Shown piece by piece: positions 50,702 to 59,000 of a DNA stretch of 64,000 nucleotides. Position numbers and translations under genes: made by a program. The stretch is taken from assembly GCF_031843945.1 (NCBI RefSeq), contig NZ_JAVTJJ010000003.1, positions 1 to 64,000 on the forward strand. Direction: 5' to 3'. The notes under the pieces were generated by a model. That model worked only from the letters and a program-made list of their open reading frames with translations, searched no databases and had not been told where the DNA came from. Numbering within the stretch: the first letter of the stretch is position 1; each line of letters opens with the position of its first letter. Origin of the DNA: Paracidovorax sp031843945. GTDB taxonomy: Bacteria > Pseudomonadota > Gammaproteobacteria > Burkholderiales > Burkholderiaceae_C.

Positions 50702-51447
50702 GCCTCGCCGATGCACCGTTGCCGCTGCCGTTGCTGCAGGTCGATGGCCTGCAGGCCTGGTATGGCGCCGCACAGATTCTGTTCGACGTGAGCCTGCAGG
50801 TAGGGCGCGGCGAGGTGGTTGCGCTGATGGGCCGCAACGGCGCAGGCAAATCGACCACGCTGAAAACCATCGCAGCGCTGATCGCGCGGCGCAGCGGCAC
50901 CGTGCGCCTGCTGGGCGAAGACGTGTCGCACCTGGCAACGCACCAGATCGCGCAGCGCGGCCTGGGCTGGGTGCCCGAAGACCGGCGCATCTTTACCGAC
51001 CTGACCGTACTGGACAACCTGGAAGTCGGCCGCCAGCCCCCGCGCCACTGGCCGGACGGCAGCCCCGCGCCGGTGTGGACGCCCGAGCGCCTGTTCACCC
51101 TGTTCCCCAACCTGGGCGAAATGCCCCGGCGCCTGGGCGGGCGCATGAGCGGCGGCGAGCAACAGATGCTGACCGTGGCGCGCACCCTGATGGGCCAGCC
51201 GCTGGTGGTGCTGCTGGACGAACCCTCCGAAGGCGTGGCGCCGATCATCGTGGAGCAGATGGCCCAGACCATCCTGCAGTTGAAGAGCCAGGGCATCGGC
51301 ATCTTGCTGAGCGAGCAGAACTTGGCCCTGGCCGAGGCGGTGGCCGACCGGGCCTATGTGCTGGAGAAGGGGCAGATCGTGCACACGGCGCCGATGGCGG
51401 AGCTGGCGGCGGATGCGGTGGCGCGGCGGTTGTATTTAGGAATCTGA
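50698..51447 (+). CDS. livF: LivF-type ABC ATPase
   Basis: 249 residues. Walker A GRNGAGKST, WVPEDRRIFTDLTVLDNLEVG, signature MSGGEQQMLTVARTLM, Walker B VVLLDEPSEGVAPIIVEQMAQ and ILLSEQNLALAEAVADRAYVLEKG. Last gene of the operon 46766-51447; no obvious terminator follows. Confidence 0.94.
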   Translation: MSLADAPLPLPLLQVDGLQAWYGAAQILFDVSLQVGRGEVVALMGRNGAGKSTTLKTIAALIARRSGTVRLLGEDVSHLATHQIAQRGLGWVPEDRRIFTDLTVLDNLEVGRQPPRHWPDGSPAPVWTPERLFTLFPNLGEMPRRLGGRMSGGEQQMLTVARTLMGQPLVVLLDEPSEGVAPIIVEQMAQTILQLKSQGIGILLSEQNLALAEAVADRAYVLEKGQIVHTAPMAELAADAVARRLYLGI

Positions 51448-51588
51448 ACACATCGGAAGAATTGGTGTCCACCGAAGTTGAATTAGTGTTCGATATAAAC
51501 GCTGAAGCTCGATTTCATTAAGCAGATGCGAGTGCGAAAGTCTGTTTGGCTGCAAAGCAGGCAGCAAAATTTGAATGACGATAAAGAT

Positions 51589-52263
51589 TTACGTAGATCT
51601 GGACCGTGAATTTTTTCGCGTCCGTTTTTCATCTGCGTACTTAATAACCTGTTCCGCGAGTTCTTTTGCGACTTTTCGGAGCCCAGTGGTTTTTTTATCC
51701 CCTAAATTTCTAGTTACGCAAAGTGCGATTTCATAGGCTTCTTTTTGATTTGCCGACTGAAGCTCAACATCTAACCGTCCAATGGCTGCAGGCGATAATG
51801 AGATGATCCAGTAGGCTATCGCCACACGTGAATTACCGTTAGCAACGGCTGCCGAAGTTTTTTCCAGCATCCATGCAAAAGTTTTACTGCGACTTCCAAG
51901 TAGAACTTCTAGGGATGGCTTGCTTAAAACCTTTCCAATTAAATCTATCGCATCCCAGTAGGCTGATGTCGGCTCGCTCATTTGCTGCCCATCTGCTATG
52001 CAAGGATGTTTTGGCCAAGGTGCGCCCAATGCATCGAAATACACGCAGCCCCCATATGGAGAACGGTAGAAAAAAACCTTCTGCTTGCATTTAGGGCATG
52101 AAGCATTCTTGTTTATCGATCCTCCGCCCCGTAAGGGCCATAGCAAGGAAGCATCATCCGCATCGGATGGATGAAAAAAACCTCCCCACCCACAATTGCA
52201 GTTGGGTGGATGATTCCAAGCATTACAGTGACCCATAAAACTGATAGCGGATTTCCAATTCAT
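51589..52263 (-). CDS. AT-rich orphan gene for a Cys-rich, probably zinc-binding protein
   Basis: About 224 residues from the ATG at 52263 (a GTG at 52284 is an alternative). The N-terminal third has many metal-ligand candidates: GHCNAWNHPPNCNCGWGG, CPKCKQKVFFYRSPYGGCVYFD and WPKHPC. The rest is helical and ends in a basic KRTRKNSRSRS tail. Base and codon use are markedly AT-richer than both neighbours, which indicates recent acquisition. I recall similar CNAWNHPPxCxCGWGG starts only in hypothetical proteins. It is followed by no partner gene and is convergent with livF. Confidence 0.7.
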   Translation of the reverse strand: MNWKSAISFMGHCNAWNHPPNCNCGWGGFFHPSDADDASLLWPLRGGGSINKNASCPKCKQKVFFYRSPYGGCVYFDALGAPWPKHPCIADGQQMSEPTSAYWDAIDLIGKVLSKPSLEVLLGSRSKTFAWMLEKTSAAVANGNSRVAIAYWIISLSPAAIGRLDVELQSANQKEAYEIALCVTRNLGDKKTTGLRKVAKELAEQVIKYADEKRTRKNSRSRST

Positions 52264-52308
52264 ACTCTCACTGACTTTCTGCACCCCACAGATAAAGAAT
52301 GCATAATA

Positions 52309-53247
52309 TTAGATGGTAATTTTTTCAATCGCCGCTTCAGCATCCTGTACCAGATGCGCCCCCACCACTTCCGCCAGCCAATCCATCACCGTCCGCACAC
52401 GCCGCGGCAGGTTGCGCCGGTTGGCGTACATCAGCGTCAACGGCATAGATGGCGCGGGCAGCTGCGGCAGCACTTCCACGACCTCGCCGCGCGCCAGCAG
52501 GTCCAACACGCCCAGGCGCGGCACCTGGATGATGCCCAGCCCGGCCAGGCAGGCGGCCATGTAGGCCTCGGCGTTGTTCACGGTGATGGCGCCCTGCATG
52601 GGCGTGCGCACCAGGGAGCCGTCCACCACCGCTTCAAAACCAGTGGAGCGCGCGCCCAGCGTGTTGACGAAATGCACCAGCCGGTGGCTGCCGAGGTCGG
52701 CCAGCGAGTGCGGTGTGCCGTGCTGGCGCAGGTAGGCCGGGCTCACGCAGTTGGCCAGCCGGGCGGTGCCCAGCGGGCGGGCGATCAGGCTTGCGTCCAC
52801 CACGGCGCCGGTGCGCAGCACGCAGTCGAAGCCTTCGCGCACCAGGTCCACGCGGCGCTCGGTGCTGCTCAGTTCCAACTCCAGCGCAGGATGGCGCGCC
52901 AGCAGCTCGGGCAGGCTCGGCACGACCACGTTGCGCGCCATGCCGGTGGACATGTCGATGCGCACGCGCCCGCTCAGGCTGGCGCCGTCGGCCTGCTGGA
53001 ACATGGACTGCAGTTCGTCCACATCGGCCAGCAAGTCCTTGCAGCGGTCGTAGTAGGCCTGCCCGTCCTGGGTGAGCTGCACGCGCCGCGTGGTGCGGTG
53101 CAGCAGCCGCGTGCCGAGCTGGGCCTCCAGCTGCTGCACGGCGGTGGAGGCGCTGGCCTTGGGAATGCCCAGCGCCTCGGCGGCCTGCGTGAAGCTGGCC
53201 AGCTCGGCCACGCGGGCGAAAGTCTGCATGCGGTCAAAAGAGCTCAT
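52309..53247 (-). CDS. LysR family transcriptional regulator
   Basis: 312 residues. Helix-turn-helix MQTFARVAELASFTQAAEALGIPKASASTAVQQLEAQLGTRLLHRTTRR, then the effector-binding domain (RVRIDMSTGMARNVVVPSLPELLARHPALELEL). The sequence resembles the group of LysR proteins divergent from short-chain dehydrogenases. It is divergent from the SDR gene at 53377 and probably regulates it. The frame is GC-rich like the chromosome, although its 3' neighbour is AT-rich. Confidence 0.92.
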   Translation of the reverse strand: MSSFDRMQTFARVAELASFTQAAEALGIPKASASTAVQQLEAQLGTRLLHRTTRRVQLTQDGQAYYDRCKDLLADVDELQSMFQQADGASLSGRVRIDMSTGMARNVVVPSLPELLARHPALELELSSTERRVDLVREGFDCVLRTGAVVDASLIARPLGTARLANCVSPAYLRQHGTPHSLADLGSHRLVHFVNTLGARSTGFEAVVDGSLVRTPMQGAITVNNAEAYMAACLAGLGIIQVPRLGVLDLLARGEVVEVLPQLPAPSMPLTLMYANRRNLPRRVRTVMDWLAEVVGAHLVQDAEAAIEKITI

Positions 53248-53289
53248 TGTTCTGAATGGATGAACGATGCGATCAATTTTGCGCGCTTT

Positions 53290-53306
53290 ATCGAATCGGC
53301 ATCGAT
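53290..53306. promoter_or_regulatory. Candidate LysR site in the LysR/SDR intergenic region
   Basis: ATCGA (53290-53294) and TCGAT (53302-53306) form an inverted repeat around seven bases, midway between the divergent starts at 53247 and 53377. Near direct repeats ATGCGATCAAT/ATCGATCAAT surround it. The T-N11-A rule is not met exactly. Confidence 0.35.
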
Positions 53307-53376
53307 CAATAGACTTGGCTGCATCGCTTCTTCTTCATCACCCTACCCGGCCCCGCCGACCTTCAAGGACATCGCC

Positions 53377-54165
53377 ATGAGCAACACAGCTTCTTCTCCC
53401 TCCTCCGGCAGCCCCACCATCGCCCTCATCACCGGCGGCAGCCGCGGCCTGGGCCGCAACGCGGCGGTACACGTGGCCCGATCGGGTATCGACGTGATCC
53501 TGACCTACCGTAGCCAGGCCGCCGAAGCCCAGGCGGTGGTGGCAGAGATCGAAGCGCTGGGCCGTCGCGCCGTGGCGCTGCCGCTGGACGTGGCCCAGAG
53601 CGGCGGCTTTGCCGACTTTGCAGAGCAGGTGCGCGCTGCGCTGTCGCGGCACTGGCAGCGCGAGCGCTTCGACTTTCTGGTGAACAACGCGGGCATCGGC
53701 ATTCATGCCAGCTTCATGGAGACCACGGAAGAGCAATTCGACGAGTTGGTGAACATCCACCTCAAGGGCGCGTTCTTCCTGTCGCAGAAGCTGCTGCCGC
53801 TGATGAACGACGGCGGGCGCATTCTCAACGTCTCCAGCGGGCTGGCGCGTTTTGCGCTGCCGGGTTATGCCGCCTATGCGGCCATGAAGGGCGGCATCGA
53901 GGTGCTGAGCCGCTACATGGCCAAGGAGCTGGGCGCGCGCGGTATCGCCGTGAACGTGGTGGCACCGGGCGCCATCGAGACCGACTTCGGCGGCGGGGCC
54001 GTGCGCGACAACGCGCAGCTGAACAGCTTCATTGCATCGCAAACCGCGCTGGGCCGCGTGGGCCTGCCGGACGACATCGGCGGCGTGATCGCGTCGCTGC
54101 TGCAACCGGGCACGGGCTGGGTGAACGCGCAGCGCATCGAGGCGTCGGGCGGCATGTTCCTCTGA
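53377..54165 (+). CDS. Short-chain dehydrogenase/reductase
   Basis: 262 residues. AAGGA 8 bases before the ATG. Classical SDR: cofactor motif ALITGGSRGLGRNAAVH, NNAGIGIH, catalytic Ser in NVSSGLARFA and YxxxK in YAAYAAMKGG, then VNVVAPGAIETDF. The Ala-Thr-Tyr before the Arg after the first strand (LTYRS) suggests NADPH use. Substrate unknown. Divergent from the LysR gene. A dispersed repeat follows the stop. Confidence 0.93.
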   Translation: MSNTASSPSSGSPTIALITGGSRGLGRNAAVHVARSGIDVILTYRSQAAEAQAVVAEIEALGRRAVALPLDVAQSGGFADFAEQVRAALSRHWQRERFDFLVNNAGIGIHASFMETTEEQFDELVNIHLKGAFFLSQKLLPLMNDGGRILNVSSGLARFALPGYAAYAAMKGGIEVLSRYMAKELGARGIAVNVVAPGAIETDFGGGAVRDNAQLNSFIASQTALGRVGLPDDIGGVIASLLQPGTGWVNAQRIEASGGMFL

Positions 54166-54199
54166 CCTGTGTGTCGCCAGGGTCTGGCGGCTGCCAGAT

Positions 54200-54253
54200 C
54201 AAGAGGCAAATTGGCCTCTAGCTCTTATTGCATAAGCGCTAACAGCTATTTAT
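54200..54253 (+). repeat. Dispersed repeat, copy 7 (complete)
   Basis: CAAATTGGCCTCTAG, then CTTAT...ATAAGCGC, then GCTAT...ATAGC: same order as copy 1 with paired changes. Located 35 bases after the SDR stop. Confidence 0.85.
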
Positions 54254-54399
54254 TTTATAGCAACCACACGAAGCAATGACCGCTGGAAAGGCGCTGCCTG
54301 GAATCGCTGCCGCTGCCGCCACGCCTACATCGCCACATTCCAGCGGAGCCCCTGCGCGGTACGACATCGCTCAGAACGGTGTCACGGCGCTTCCACTAT

Positions 54400-55953
54400 C
54401 TAGACGGTGCTGCGCAGCACCCGCCGGTATTGCACGGCCTCGGCCACGTGCGCGGCGGCGATATCGGCCGCCCCCGCCATGTCGGCGATGGTGCGGGCGA
54501 CCTTGAGCGCGCGGTGCGTACTGCGCGCCGACCAGCCCAGGCGTGCGGCGGCAGCCTGCAAAAAGCGCCCGGCGGCGTCATCGAGCGCCAAGTGCACGTC
54601 GATCTCGCGGCCCTGCAGCGCCTGGTTGGGCTTGCCCTGGCGCGCCACGGCGCGCGCGCGGGCGGCCTCCACCCGGGCGCGCACGGCAGCGCTGGCTTCG
54701 CCCGCCGGGGCGTTCAGCAATTCGTCGGCCGGCATGGCGGGCACTTCCACATGCAGGTCGATGCGGTCGAGCAGCGGGCCGCTGAGCTTGCCCTGGTAGC
54801 GCGCCACCTGGTCGGGCGTGCACCGGCAGGCGCGCTGCGCCGCGCCGAGAAAGCCGCAGGGGCAAGGGTTCATGGCAGCGATGAGCTGAAAGCGCGCCGG
54901 GAATTCCGCGCGCCGCGCCGCCCGGGCAATGGTGATACGGCCGGTCTCCAGCGGCTCGCGCAGCGCCTCCAGCGCAGAGCGGGCGAATTCGGGAAATTCA
55001 TCGAGGAAAAGGACGCCTTCATGGGCCAGCGAGATCTCGCCCGGCCGAGGGGGCGAGCCGCCGCCCACCAGTGCAATCGCGCTGCAGGTGTGGTGCGGAT
55101 GTGCCGTGGTGCGCTGCATCCAGCTATCGGCCTCGAAGCGGCCGGCCAGGCTGGCCACCGCCGCGCTCTCCAGCGCCTCCTGCACCGTCATGGCGGGCAG
55201 CAGTGCGGCGAACCGGTGTGCCAGCATCGACTTGCCGGAGCCCGGCGGGCCGACCAGCAACAAGCCGTGGCCGCCGGCGGCGGCGATCTCCAGCGCCCGT
55301 TTGGCGGCGGCCTGACCCTTCACGTCGGCCAGGTCGGCGGAGGGCGCCTGCACGGGTCGTGGGGTTGGTTGCATGCGCGCCCAGCCGTCATCGTCGGCAG
55401 GGGCGTCAGCTGCTACGGCGTTCTTGTCGAGATGCAGAAACCGGCGCACCACGTCCAGCAGGTGGCGGGCGCAGTACACCTCGGTGTCAGGCACCAGGGC
55501 GGCTTCTTGCGCGCTGCCCGGCGGCAGCACCATGCGCGGGCGCTCGCCCAGCGGCAGCGTGCGCAGTGCCAGGCTGGTGGCCAGCGCGCCGCGCACGGCA
55601 CGCAACTCGCCCGACAGCGACAGCTCGCCTGCGAACTCGTAGCCGGCCAGCCGGGTGGCGTCGATCTGTCCGCTGGCGGCCAGAATCCCCAAGGCGATCG
55701 GCAGATCGAAGCGGCCGGAATCCTTGGGCAGATCGGCCGGGGCCAGGTTCACGGTGATCTTCTTGTTCGCCGGAAACTCCAGCCCCGCATTCTGCAAAGC
55801 CGAGCGCACGCGCTCGCGCGCCTCCTTGACCTCGACCTCCGCCAAGCCCACCAGCGTGAAGCTGGGTAGCCCATTGGCCAGGTGCACCTCCACCGTTACG
55901 GACGGCGCCTGCAGACCCAGCAGCGCGCGGCTTTGCACCAAAGCAAGACTCAT
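54400..55953 (-). CDS. comM: YifB/ComM family AAA+ ATPase (Mg-chelatase-like)
   Basis: 517 residues, full family length. N-terminal LonC-like domain (SLALVQSRALLGLQAPSVTVEVHLANGLPSFTLVGL, VRSALQNAGLEFPANKKITVNLAPADLPKDSGRFDLPIALG), then the AAA+ domain (Walker A LVGPPGSGKSMLA, Walker B GVLFLDEFPEF, NPCPCGFLG zinc-like loop, GPLLDRIDLHVEVP). ComM is a hexameric branch-migration helicase used to integrate DNA during natural transformation. The upstream region is shared with the nitrogen-control sites of the divergent torF operon. Confidence 0.95.
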   Translation of the reverse strand: MSLALVQSRALLGLQAPSVTVEVHLANGLPSFTLVGLAEVEVKEARERVRSALQNAGLEFPANKKITVNLAPADLPKDSGRFDLPIALGILAASGQIDATRLAGYEFAGELSLSGELRAVRGALATSLALRTLPLGERPRMVLPPGSAQEAALVPDTEVYCARHLLDVVRRFLHLDKNAVAADAPADDDGWARMQPTPRPVQAPSADLADVKGQAAAKRALEIAAAGGHGLLLVGPPGSGKSMLAHRFAALLPAMTVQEALESAAVASLAGRFEADSWMQRTTAHPHHTCSAIALVGGGSPPRPGEISLAHEGVLFLDEFPEFARSALEALREPLETGRITIARAARRAEFPARFQLIAAMNPCPCGFLGAAQRACRCTPDQVARYQGKLSGPLLDRIDLHVEVPAMPADELLNAPAGEASAAVRARVEAARARAVARQGKPNQALQGREIDVHLALDDAAGRFLQAAAARLGWSARSTHRALKVARTIADMAGAADIAAAHVAEAVQYRRVLRSTV

Positions 55954-55976
55954 GTCGGCACCTCTCCCCAGACAGG

Positions 55977-55993
55977 TGCACCGCTTTGGCGCA
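55977..55993. promoter_or_regulatory. NtrC-type enhancer site, distal
   Basis: TGCACC, five bases, GGCGCA: 11 of 12 bases of the NtrC palindrome TGCACC-N5-GGTGCA. It lies 136 bases upstream of the sigma-54 motif and 38 bases from the second site. Confidence 0.65.
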
Positions 55994-56014
55994 CCCAGTT
56001 GTTATGTCATTTAT

Positions 56015-56031
56015 TGCACCGCGATGGTGCT
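56015..56031. promoter_or_regulatory. NtrC-type enhancer site, proximal
   Basis: TGCACC, GCGAT, GGTGCT: a perfect GCACC/GGTGC dyad with the NtrC spacing of five bases, about 98 bases upstream of the sigma-54 motif. Confidence 0.75.
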
Positions 56032-56112
56032 TTGCGTTACTGCATGCGTGCGATGTAACGCCCTGATTTCCAGCGGAACTGTACGCGAGCGTGCGACGCA
56101 CTGCGCCTATGG

Positions 56113-56128
56113 TGGCACGGTCCATGCT
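56113..56128 (+). promoter_or_regulatory. Sigma-54 promoter of torF-glnK-amtB
   Basis: TGGCACGGTCCATGCT matches the consensus TGGCACG-N4-TTGCW at all but one position and has the required GG-N10-GC spacing. It is 41 bases upstream of the torF start. Together with the two NtrC-type sites it predicts induction under nitrogen limitation. Confidence 0.8.
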
Positions 56129-56168
56129 TTGAGGCCCTGGTCCTGACACCAACTTCCCGGGGGAATCC

Positions 56169-56897
56169 ATGATCCGCAAAGCTATTCCAGTGCTCGCCAT
56201 CGCTGCCGCCACCTTGCTGCCGGCCTTCGCCCATGCCCAGCTGACGGGCAACGTCGCCTTGACGACGAACTACAAGTTCCGCGGTCAGGACCAGGATACG
56301 AGCAAGTCCAAAGCCGTGAAACCCGCCATTCAGGGCGGCCTGGACTACACCTTCGGCGAGAGCGGCTTCTACTTGGGCAACTGGAATTCCAGCGTGGACT
56401 GGCTGAGCGGCAACTCCATCGAGATGGACGTGTACGGCGGCTACAAGTTCAAGGCCGGCGCGTTCGACCTGGACGTGGGCGCACTCACCTACATCTACCC
56501 CGGCAACACGACGGGCAACACCACCGAGCTGTATGGCGCAGCCACTTTTGGCCCGGTGACGGCCAAGTATTCGCACACCGTGTCGAAGGACTACTTCGGC
56601 TGGGCCGGCGCCAAGACCTCCAGCAACCGCGGCCGCAACACCGGCTACTTCAACGTGGCCTTTGCGCAGGAAGTGGCGCCCAGCACCACGCTGAAGGCTT
56701 CCGTCGGCTTCACCCGCTTTGCCAGTGACATCAAGGACCTGGGCGTGCCCAACTATATGGACTACAGCGTGGGCGGTGCCTACGACTTCGGTTCGGGTCT
56801 GTCGCTGGGCGCCGCAGTGGTCGGCGCCAACAAGAAGAACTTCTTCGGCGACGTCAACAAGTCGCGCCTGATCGTCACGCTCACCAAGACCCTGTAA
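56169..56897 (+). CDS. TorF family putative porin
   Basis: 242 residues. GGGGGAA precedes the ATG. Signal peptide MIRKAIPVLAIAAATLLPAFAHA, then a beta-barrel pattern typical of the TorF family (TIGR02001): QLTGNVALTTNYKFRGQDQ, VKPAIQGGLDYTFGESGFYLGNWNSSVDW, and a last strand DVNKSRLIVTLTKTL ending near an aromatic-free C-terminus. The family is often encoded before glnK and amtB. An outer-membrane channel for ammonium or other nitrogen compounds is a reasonable guess from this association. Confidence 0.88.
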   Translation: MIRKAIPVLAIAAATLLPAFAHAQLTGNVALTTNYKFRGQDQDTSKSKAVKPAIQGGLDYTFGESGFYLGNWNSSVDWLSGNSIEMDVYGGYKFKAGAFDLDVGALTYIYPGNTTGNTTELYGAATFGPVTAKYSHTVSKDYFGWAGAKTSSNRGRNTGYFNVAFAQEVAPSTTLKASVGFTRFASDIKDLGVPNYMDYSVGGAYDFGSGLSLGAAVVGANKKNFFGDVNKSRLIVTLTKTL

Positions 56898-56951
56898 CCC
56901 CTTACCCATCACAGCGGGCGCCCAAAGCGCCCCATTCTGAGGAACCGCAAA

Positions 56952-57290
56952 ATGAAAATGGTGACAGCCATCATCAAACCGTTCAAGCTTGACGAGGTGC
57001 GTGAAGCCCTGTCGGACATCGGCGTGCAAGGGATCACCGTGACCGAGGTGAAAGGCTTCGGCCGCCAGAAGGGCCACACCGAGCTGTACCGCGGCGCCGA
57101 ATACGTGGTCGACTTCCTGCCCAAGGTGAAGATCGAAGCGGCCGTGTCCGACGAACTGGTCGAGCGTGTCATCGAAGCCATCGAAGGTGCTGCGCGTACC
57201 GGCAAGATCGGCGACGGCAAGATCTTCGTGGGCCATCTGGAACAGGTCGTGCGCATTCGCACCGGCGAGACCGGCAAGGAAGCCCTGTAA
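56952..57290 (+). CDS. glnK: Nitrogen regulatory protein P-II
   Basis: 112 residues. Both P-II signatures are intact, including uridylylation site Y51 in the T-loop (GHTELYRGAEYVVDFLPKVK) and GDGKIFVGHLEQVVRIRTGETG. It senses ATP/ADP and 2-oxoglutarate and blocks AmtB when nitrogen is plentiful. GAGGAA just upstream of the ATG. Placed between torF (54 bases) and amtB (46 bases), the normal glnK position. Confidence 0.96.
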   Translation: MKMVTAIIKPFKLDEVREALSDIGVQGITVTEVKGFGRQKGHTELYRGAEYVVDFLPKVKIEAAVSDELVERVIEAIEGAARTGKIGDGKIFVGHLEQVVRIRTGETGKEAL

Positions 57291-57336
57291 GGCGCGCCCC
57301 CGGCACCACACCCCGATACACACCCTGAGTATTGCC

Positions 57337-58758
57337 ATGAAAAAACTGCTTGCTTCCTGCCTCCTGGGCTTGAGCCTGATGACCGCCGGCACCGCCGTGC
57401 TGGCTCAGGCGCCCGCCGCTTCCGAACCTGCCGCCGTGACGGCGCCCGCCGCATCGGCACCTGCTGCCGCAGCCACCGCCGCTCCGGCAGCGGCTGCACC
57501 CGACGCCGCTGCACCTGCCGCAGCACCCGCTCCAAAGATCGACTCCGGCGACACCGCCTGGATGCTCACCTCCACGCTGCTGGTCATCCTGATGACGCTG
57601 CCCGGCCTGGCGCTGTTCTACGGCGGCCTGGGCCGCTCCAAGAACATGCTGTCGGTCCTGATGCAGGTGTTCGTGGTCTTCTCGCTGATCTCGCTGCTGT
57701 GGGCCATCTACGGCTACAGCCTGGCGTTCTCGGGCGAGGGCAAGTTCTTCGGCGGCTTCGACAAGGTCTTCCTCAAGGGCGTGAACCAGGAAACCTTCGG
57801 CGCCCTGGCGACCATTCCTGAGTACGTGTTCTTCGCGTTCCAGGGCACCTTCGCCGCCATCACCGTGGCGCTGATCGTGGGCTCGTTCGCAGAACGCATG
57901 AAGTTCGCTGCCGTGCTGATCTTCTCGACGCTGTGGTTCACCTTCAGCTACGTGCCCATGGCCCACATCGTGTGGGGCGGCGGCCTGCTGGCAGCCGACG
58001 GCGCGCTGGACTTTGCTGGTGGCACCGTGGTGCACATCAACGCCGGTATCGCCGGCCTGGTGGGCGCCTACGTGGTGGGCAAGCGCATCGGCTTCGGCAA
58101 AGAAGCGTTCACGCCCCATTCGCTGACGCTGACCATGGTGGGCGCTTCGCTGCTGTGGGTGGGCTGGTTCGGCTTCAACGCCGGCTCGGCCGGTGCGGCC
58201 AACGCCAATGCGGGCCTGGCTTTCGTGAACACGGTGCTGGCCACCGCTGCCGCCACCCTGTCGTGGATCGCAGGTGAGGCGCTCTCCAAGGGCAAGGCTT
58301 CGATGCTGGGTGCCGCTTCCGGCGCCGTGGCCGGCCTGGTGGCCGTCACGCCTGCTGCCGGCTTCGTCGGCCCGATGGGCGCCATCGTGATGGGCCTGAT
58401 CGCCGGTGTGGTCTGCCTGTGGGGCGTGGGTGGCTTGAAGCGCATGCTGGGTGCCGACGACGCGTTCGACGTGTTCGGCGTGCACGGCGTGGGCGGCATC
58501 GTGGGTGCCATCCTGACCGGTGTGTTCGCATCGCAGGGCCTGGGCGGCACGGGTGGCCTGACCCCCGACACGTTCAACATGGGTGCCCAGGTGTGGGTGC
58601 AGGTCAAGAGCGTGCTGTTCACCATCGTCTGGTCTGGCGTGGTGGCCTTCATCGCCTACAAGATTGCCGACCTGCTGGTGGGCCTGCGCGTCAGCGAAGA
58701 AGCCGAGCGCGAAGGCCTGGACATCACCTCGCACGGCGAAACGGCTTACCATCGTTGA
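57337..58758 (+). CDS. amtB: Ammonium transporter with Ala/Pro-rich periplasmic extension
   Basis: 473 residues. A signal peptide (MKKLLASCLLGLSLMTAGTAVLA) is followed by a low-complexity Ala/Pro segment (about residues 25-66) before the first Amt helix (DTAWMLTSTLLVILMTLPGLALFYGGLGRSKN). Conserved positions: FAFQGTFAAITVALIVG, HIVWGGGLL, FAGGTVVHINAG (first pore His) and FDVFGVHGVGGIVGAILTGVFA (second pore His). The C-terminal tail for GlnK docking is present (DLLVGLRVSEEAEREGLDITSHGETAY). The Ala/Pro spacer is longer than in E. coli AmtB, which has none. Confidence 0.96.
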   Translation: MKKLLASCLLGLSLMTAGTAVLAQAPAASEPAAVTAPAASAPAAAATAAPAAAAPDAAAPAAAPAPKIDSGDTAWMLTSTLLVILMTLPGLALFYGGLGRSKNMLSVLMQVFVVFSLISLLWAIYGYSLAFSGEGKFFGGFDKVFLKGVNQETFGALATIPEYVFFAFQGTFAAITVALIVGSFAERMKFAAVLIFSTLWFTFSYVPMAHIVWGGGLLAADGALDFAGGTVVHINAGIAGLVGAYVVGKRIGFGKEAFTPHSLTLTMVGASLLWVGWFGFNAGSAGAANANAGLAFVNTVLATAAATLSWIAGEALSKGKASMLGAASGAVAGLVAVTPAAGFVGPMGAIVMGLIAGVVCLWGVGGLKRMLGADDAFDVFGVHGVGGIVGAILTGVFASQGLGGTGGLTPDTFNMGAQVWVQVKSVLFTIVWSGVVAFIAYKIADLLVGLRVSEEAEREGLDITSHGETAYHR

Positions 58759-58843
58759 GGGCTTGCCCGCCCCGGTGTCTGGTGGCACCGGGCGGGGGCG
58801 GAACCCGAACCCTGTTTTCTGCCAGTTATTCCTCTGGACATTC

Positions 58844-58871
58844 GGCCCGCCGCAAGGTGGGCCTTTTTTTT
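58844..58871 (+). terminator. Rho-independent terminator of torF-glnK-amtB
   Basis: GGCCCGCC, loop GCAA, GGTGGGCC (eight pairs, one G-T) followed by eight T residues. It lies 86 bases after the amtB stop. Confidence 0.93.
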
Positions 58872-59000
58872 GGCCCACACCGATCAATGGCGGCCGCGCG
58901 CAGAGCGCCACCGGGGCTGCGGTCAGGAAAAGCCTGCGGGCAACCACGCGCAGCGCGCCGCGCCCGCCGCTTCGCAGCGGCCCCCACCCGCCACCGCGTG

